A stretch of 9,600 nt of DNA from Bacteroidales bacterium. Its GTDB lineage: Bacteria > Bacteroidota > Bacteroidia > Bacteroidales > P3. The position numbers were made by a program, and so were the translations under genes. Shown here piece by piece: positions 5,961 to 9,600 of the stretch; the first letter of the stretch is position 1, and every line of letters starts with the position of its first letter. The DNA lies in NCBI GenBank assembly GCA_021443125.1, contig JABUUQ010000002.1, positions 844,181-853,780 of the forward strand. The letters run 5' to 3'. The notes beneath the pieces were generated by a model. The model was not told the DNA's origin and ran no database searches. It saw only the letters and a program-made list of their open reading frames with translations.

Positions 5961-8915
5961 ATGAAACGATTGTATTCAATTATCTTGTTAGGTATTATGA
6001 TGCTATGTGCATTGCAAGTGGATGCACAGGTATATCAACTTAACGCTACAAACGATGGTCAGACCATTACAACTTGTACTGGTATTTCAAGGGATGACGG
6101 CAATACATCAAACTACACTGCCAACCAAGACAGACACATGACATTCTGCCCTGGCAACCCAGCACAAAGAATAAAACTGGCATTTGAGGAGTTTAATGTG
6201 CATCCTTCTGATACTTTTTTCTTGTATAATGGCAACTCTGTGGCTGCAACACCATTCTATTGTGCAGCAACAGAATCTCCTTACTATCAGAATACAGACC
6301 TTAACGGTATATCAATTTATGCTACGCCAGACAACCCAACAGGCTGTATTACAATGAGATTCTATTCAGATGGTGCTTCACAGGCAGCAGGTTGGAAAGC
6401 AACAATAACTTGCGAAACTGTGTGTCAGGATGTTGTTAGTGCTTTGGATACTTTCTATATGAGATATAACGAGACAGATGGTTGGACAACAAGACCTTTG
6501 AAAATAGACATAGACCCAACATTCAAAATGGTGGCAAACAATGTTCCTTACGACACAATCATAGAAGGCAATCACTATGTTCACGATACAATACGTTTCT
6601 ATGCTTTGGATATCTGCGAAGGAGACTCTTTGGTTATTGTTGCCAAACCAGAATTCCCTTACAACGATTTGCAGTATCATCAAACTCCTGAAAACTGTAT
6701 ATATTCTTGGTCTTTTGGAGACAATGTGAATGCAGAAAGCACAGGAGACCCAAAAATAGGACACTCTTATGAAATGCTTAGTGGTTACGATGTCAATCTT
6801 GTTGTTCAAGACACCTCTTATGGCGGCTGTACTTCAAAAAATGCCATTACTGCTCGTGTAAGAATAGCACAAAACCCTATCAAGACAGTGGCAAAACTTC
6901 CTGATATGTGTTCGGGCGAAAGACAACAAATTTTCGTGGGTTATTCTGCAAATTCAACAATTATCGTCGATTCAATACAATTCAATCATACAGCAAGACA
7001 ATCTTTCGATACCCGTATGTTCATTCCCGATGGTGGTCTGGCTGCAAGTGGTCAGGCTTGCTATGAGTCTCCTGTTCAGTTCACAACCTTTGCACCAAAC
7101 GCAAGCATTGTTACTGGCAATGACATTTTAGATGTATGTATTAGTATTGAACACTCTTTCATAGGGGACCTTGGTTTCTGGGTGGTATGTCCTAATGGAA
7201 ATGTGGTAACATTGAAATACAACACTCACGACAATGGTACTTTTCTTGGTGAACCAAACGAACAAGATGGTAGCCCCGCTAACGACTCAAATGCCAACCC
7301 TATAGGCACTTGTTGGACCTATTGTTTCTCAAACCTATATCTTGATAATGCACAAGGTGTAATTTCAGGTACTACACCTAATCATACTATAAGCGTTAAT
7401 GGTCATACCACTCTTGACTCAACAACTTATGCATGGACTGAAGCCATTGCACCTTCAGGTTTCTTCCAAACACCACAGCAGACAGTAAATCAATCAACAA
7501 CAGTTGATTTGAATGGTTTCAACTCTTTGATTGGCTGTTCTTTGAATGGAGAATGGAAGTTGAGAATTTGCGACAACTGGGGTTCAGATAATGGTTGGGT
7601 TTGTTCATGGTGGATGGATTTGGGTAGTTCTTCTGGCTCAAACTGGACATATCAGGTTCCTATCGATACTGTTGTTTGGACAGGGCCATTCCTTACAGAT
7701 TTCACACCAACAACTGCAATCATAGCACCTCCTATAGACTCTTGCGGAGACCAAATCTACGATATCAACATCATAGACGCTTTTGGTTGTCCATGGGATA
7801 CAATAACAGGTCTTTCAATAGTTTGTACTCCTGTAGTGGATTTGGGACCAGACCTTGCATCTTGCGAAGGCTTTGGCGTAACACTTGACGCAGGCAACGA
7901 AGGAGCAACAAGATATAATTGGGAACCTAATGGTGAGACAACAAGAACAATCTTTGCCAACCCACCTGTCAATCAAACAGGCATAACCTCTTATATTGCT
8001 CAGGTAACAAACTATAATGGTGTGCTGTATTGCTATGGTTCAGACACTGTAAACCTTAACATATACCCAGGAGCACAAGCTGCTTTCACCTCTGCCACAT
8101 ATCCTTTGGAAGGTTGCGAACCTTTTGAATTCCAACTATTAAGCACTTCAACAAATGTTGCTCAATACGAATGGCAGATAGGCGACGAAACATCTAACTC
8201 TCCAAATCCTACATTTACCTTCCCTTATGGAACCTACGACATCAACCTTAAGGTAACAAGTGCAGATGGTTGCGTTGACTCTGTAAATTACACCGACATC
8301 ATCACAGTATTCAAAAACCCTATAGCAAACTTTGGATGGCAGCCTTCTGTTCCTTATGCTTCAAATCCTGTAGTTACATTCGTAAATCAAACAAAACCAG
8401 AAACATCTTCCAACAAATATTTATGGCAGTTCCAAACCAACAAACACAACGCCAACGATATAGTAAATGTAATGGAAACCGCTCCACAATATCTTTGGGA
8501 ACCACAACCAGGAGAGTCTGTGGCAGGAGAATACACTGTAACTCTTGATGCTTATACCGACAACGTAGGACCAAGTGGAAACACCTACGAATGCCACGAC
8601 ACTATCTCCAAAGTCATCACAATTATCAACGACAACATTATGTTCCCTACGGTAATAACTCCTAACGGCGACGGAATAAATGATGTATTCTTCATCAGAA
8701 ACCTTATAGATGGTCAGGCATTTCCAGATAATGAACTTGCAATTTACAATCGTCACGGAAAGAGAATTTACTATATGCAAGACCTTAGAACAGAAGATGA
8801 CTTTTGGGACCCAGATGCAACCAACACTCCAACAGGTACATATTTCTATCGTTTCATAGGAAGAGGCCCTATCCGAGATGTTGAGTTCAAAGGTAGCGTT
8901 GAAGTATTACGATAA
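5961..8915 (+). CDS. Secreted multidomain CUB/PKD/P-domain-like protein with T9SS type B sorting domain
   Basis: This 984-residue protein is predicted to be exported by Sec and then by the type IX secretion system to the cell surface or medium. A signal peptide (MKRLYSIILLG onward) ends at about VDA-Q, residue 22. Residues 28-152 look like a CUB domain (FEEFNV, DTFFLYNG, ITMRFYSDG). A PKD-like module at about 215-305 has YSWSFGD and YDVNLVVQD. Residues 350-553 resemble the proprotein convertase P domain (ILDVCISIEHSFIGDLGF, GEWKLRICDNWGSDNGW). An Ig-like module (DLGPDLASCEGFGVTLDAG) spans 625-703, and two PKD-like modules span 703-788 and 785-888. The last 92 residues are the CHU_C/gliding-type C-terminal domain, with FPTVITPNGDGINDVF, LAIYNRHGKRIYY and PTGTYFYRF. 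No protease or glycosidase catalytic core is seen. About 26 cysteines remain in the mature part, suggesting disulfides. The role is unknown; an adhesin or matrix-binding function is a guess from the domains. It stands alone between ruvB and rimP. Confidence 0.9.
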   Translation: MKRLYSIILLGIMMLCALQVDAQVYQLNATNDGQTITTCTGISRDDGNTSNYTANQDRHMTFCPGNPAQRIKLAFEEFNVHPSDTFFLYNGNSVAATPFYCAATESPYYQNTDLNGISIYATPDNPTGCITMRFYSDGASQAAGWKATITCETVCQDVVSALDTFYMRYNETDGWTTRPLKIDIDPTFKMVANNVPYDTIIEGNHYVHDTIRFYALDICEGDSLVIVAKPEFPYNDLQYHQTPENCIYSWSFGDNVNAESTGDPKIGHSYEMLSGYDVNLVVQDTSYGGCTSKNAITARVRIAQNPIKTVAKLPDMCSGERQQIFVGYSANSTIIVDSIQFNHTARQSFDTRMFIPDGGLAASGQACYESPVQFTTFAPNASIVTGNDILDVCISIEHSFIGDLGFWVVCPNGNVVTLKYNTHDNGTFLGEPNEQDGSPANDSNANPIGTCWTYCFSNLYLDNAQGVISGTTPNHTISVNGHTTLDSTTYAWTEAIAPSGFFQTPQQTVNQSTTVDLNGFNSLIGCSLNGEWKLRICDNWGSDNGWVCSWWMDLGSSSGSNWTYQVPIDTVVWTGPFLTDFTPTTAIIAPPIDSCGDQIYDINIIDAFGCPWDTITGLSIVCTPVVDLGPDLASCEGFGVTLDAGNEGATRYNWEPNGETTRTIFANPPVNQTGITSYIAQVTNYNGVLYCYGSDTVNLNIYPGAQAAFTSATYPLEGCEPFEFQLLSTSTNVAQYEWQIGDETSNSPNPTFTFPYGTYDINLKVTSADGCVDSVNYTDIITVFKNPIANFGWQPSVPYASNPVVTFVNQTKPETSSNKYLWQFQTNKHNANDIVNVMETAPQYLWEPQPGESVAGEYTVTLDAYTDNVGPSGNTYECHDTISKVITIINDNIMFPTVITPNGDGINDVFFIRNLIDGQAFPDNELAIYNRHGKRIYYMQDLRTEDDFWDPDATNTPTGTYFYRFIGRGPIRDVEFKGSVEVLR

Positions 8916-8962
8916 AAATAAATATTTTTTGCAAAAATAACGCACAATTCAGAATTTTGTTG

Positions 8963-8970
8963 TACTTTTG
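8963..8970 (+). promoter_or_regulatory. Predicted -7 element of the rimP-nusA operon promoter
   Basis: TACTTTTG fits TAnnTTTG exactly and sits in the spacer after the secreted-protein gene. No good -33 TTG is present at the usual distance. Transcription would start near 8976, so the in-frame TTG at 8968 and ATG at 8974 lie within or at the very start of the transcript. Neither is likely to be the rimP start. Confidence 0.55.
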
Positions 8971-8985
8971 CAAATGGAATACAAC

Positions 8986-9017
8986 GGAGAGGGGAGCGGA
9001 GACAGGTTCCCCTCTTT
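8986..9017 (+). promoter_or_regulatory. Leader hairpin upstream of rimP, possible attenuator
   Basis: AGAGGGGAGC (8988-8997) pairs with GTTCCCCTCT (9006-9015), ten pairs including one G-U, around an 8-nt purine-rich loop. Two further G-U pairs can extend the base. It is very G+C-rich for this genome and is followed by TTTT then ATATAT, so the U-tract is short. It lies about 10 bases after the predicted transcription start and 16 bases before the rimP ATG. This placement suggests control of the operon by premature termination or by limiting translation. The stem is seen directly; its function is inferred, and it could be only an RNA-stabilising 5' end. Confidence 0.55.
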
Positions 9018-9033
9018 TATATATAGAATTTCT

Positions 9034-9471
9034 ATGATAGACAAAAACAAAATAACAACCATAGTAGAGGCATATCTTGCAGAGAATCAGAGAGAAGATT
9101 TGTTCCTTATAGAAGTCAAAGTCTCAAAAACAAATGTTATATCTGTTGTTTTGGACGGAGACAACGGTATAAAAGTGGACGATTGTATCTCTATCTCACG
9201 CTTTATAGAGTCAAAAATGGATAGGGATAAGGAAGATTTCGAACTGACTGTAACTTCATTTGGATTGGGTGAGTATTTTGTTTTGCCACGACAGTTCAAA
9301 AAGAATGTAAATCAAACAGTTGAAGTCCTTAACACCGACGATGAGAAAACCGAAGGTATTCTTTCTGAGGTTACAAGCGAAGACATTCTTATTACGACAA
9401 AGAAAGACAAAAATGGAACAAGGATTCCGTTTGCTGAAATAAAGAAAGCGAGAATTATAATAAAGTTTTAA
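9034..9471 (+). CDS. rimP: Ribosome maturation factor RimP
   Basis: RimP helps mature the 30S ribosomal subunit. The 145-residue product starts MIDKNKITTIVEAYLAEN, then has the N-terminal domain motifs LIEVKVS, VVLDGDNGIKVDDCISISRFIESKMDRDKEDFELTVTSFGLG (about 25-75), and a C-terminal SH3-like barrel (about 80-145: TVEVLNTDDEKTEGIL, IPFAEIKKARIIIKF). The pattern D-x-x-x-G-I-x-V-x-D-C-x-x-x-S-R-x-I-E is that of Bacteroidota RimP. I chose ATG 9034 because it matches the family N-terminus. The open frame continues upstream to TTG 8968, but that extension overlaps the predicted promoter and hairpin and encodes nothing family-like. The ATG has no Shine-Dalgarno. nusA follows after 28 bases, the conserved rimP-nusA-infB order. 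Confidence 0.93.
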   Translation: MIDKNKITTIVEAYLAENQREDLFLIEVKVSKTNVISVVLDGDNGIKVDDCISISRFIESKMDRDKEDFELTVTSFGLGEYFVLPRQFKKNVNQTVEVLNTDDEKTEGILSEVTSEDILITTKKDKNGTRIPFAEIKKARIIIKF

Positions 9472-9499
9472 TATATAAAGAATAAAAATTTTCATTAAG

Positions 9500-9600
9500 A
9501 TGGAAAAAGTAAACTTGGTGGATTCATTTTCAGAATTCAAGGAGCACAAAGGTATAGATACAGAAACATTGATGCGTATTTTGGAAGATGTTCTTAGAGG
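9500..9600 (+). CDS. nusA: Transcription termination/antitermination factor NusA, N-terminus, 3' truncated by window
   Basis: Thirty-three full codons are visible, beginning MEKVNLVDSFSEFKEHKGID and continuing TETLMRILEDVLR. The pattern of a short lead, then S-F-S-E-F-K, then a helix with a hydrophobic-E-[DE] core before the RNA-polymerase-binding domain, matches Bacteroidota NusA N-termini. Position directly after rimP is the widely conserved order, and this operon normally continues with infB. NusA binds RNA polymerase and modulates pausing, termination and antitermination; in E. coli it also influences its own operon. No Shine-Dalgarno precedes the ATG. The call rests on N-terminal similarity plus synteny, since the S1 and KH domains are outside the window. 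Confidence 0.9.
   Translation, partial: MEKVNLVDSFSEFKEHKGIDTETLMRILEDVLR

Noticed and set aside
6378..6809. 143-codon open frame on the - strand inside the secreted-protein gene
   Set aside because: It is antisense to a continuous well-supported reading frame, and its product shows no signal peptide, domain or family motif.
8916..8960. A/T-rich inverted repeats after the secreted-protein gene
   Set aside because: The stems (AAAAATA/TATTTTT and similar) contain almost no G-C pairs and would not be stable; they are expected by chance in AT-rich spacer.

Overview
The window looks like ordinary chromosome of a member of the Bacteroidota, most likely a Bacteroidales-type organism. The evidence is: AT-rich DNA; start codons preceded by A/T-rich tracts with few Shine-Dalgarno sequences; three matches to the Bacteroidota sigma -7 element TAnnTTTG; a large secreted protein ending in a type B type IX secretion (T9SS) sorting domain; and the family-typical forms of RimP and NusA. 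No RNA gene, insertion sequence, CRISPR array, phage gene or integration signature was seen.

Left block (1-3200, + strand): the last 27 codons of a probable glycosyltransferase overlap murF by an ATGA junction. murF (last cytoplasmic step of peptidoglycan precursor synthesis) overlaps anmK (recycling of anhydro-MurNAc) by 11 bases, and 4 bases later comes a TSUP-family membrane protein. The tight packing implies one transcript. It ends at a strong hairpin plus T-run (about 3223-3264) that can work in both directions and also serves the convergent metK.

Centre (3275-5848): metK (SAM synthetase, - strand) and ruvB (Holliday-junction motor, + strand) are divergent around a 294-base AT-rich spacer. 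Each has its own recognisable -7 element, and metK has an inferred leader of about 140 nt.

Right block (5961-9600, + strand): a 984-residue secreted multidomain protein (signal peptide, CUB-like, PKD, P-domain-like, Ig-like, two more PKD-like modules, type B C-terminal domain), then the start of the rimP-nusA operon. rimP has its own -7 element, and a strong G+C-rich hairpin sits between that element and the start codon. This places the real rimP start at 9034, not at the upstream in-frame TTG/ATG codons. nusA runs off the right edge.

Nothing here amounts to a new multi-gene system. The points most worth checking are the rimP leader hairpin, the domain architecture of the secreted protein, the synthesis/recycling coupling of murF and anmK, and two start-codon corrections.
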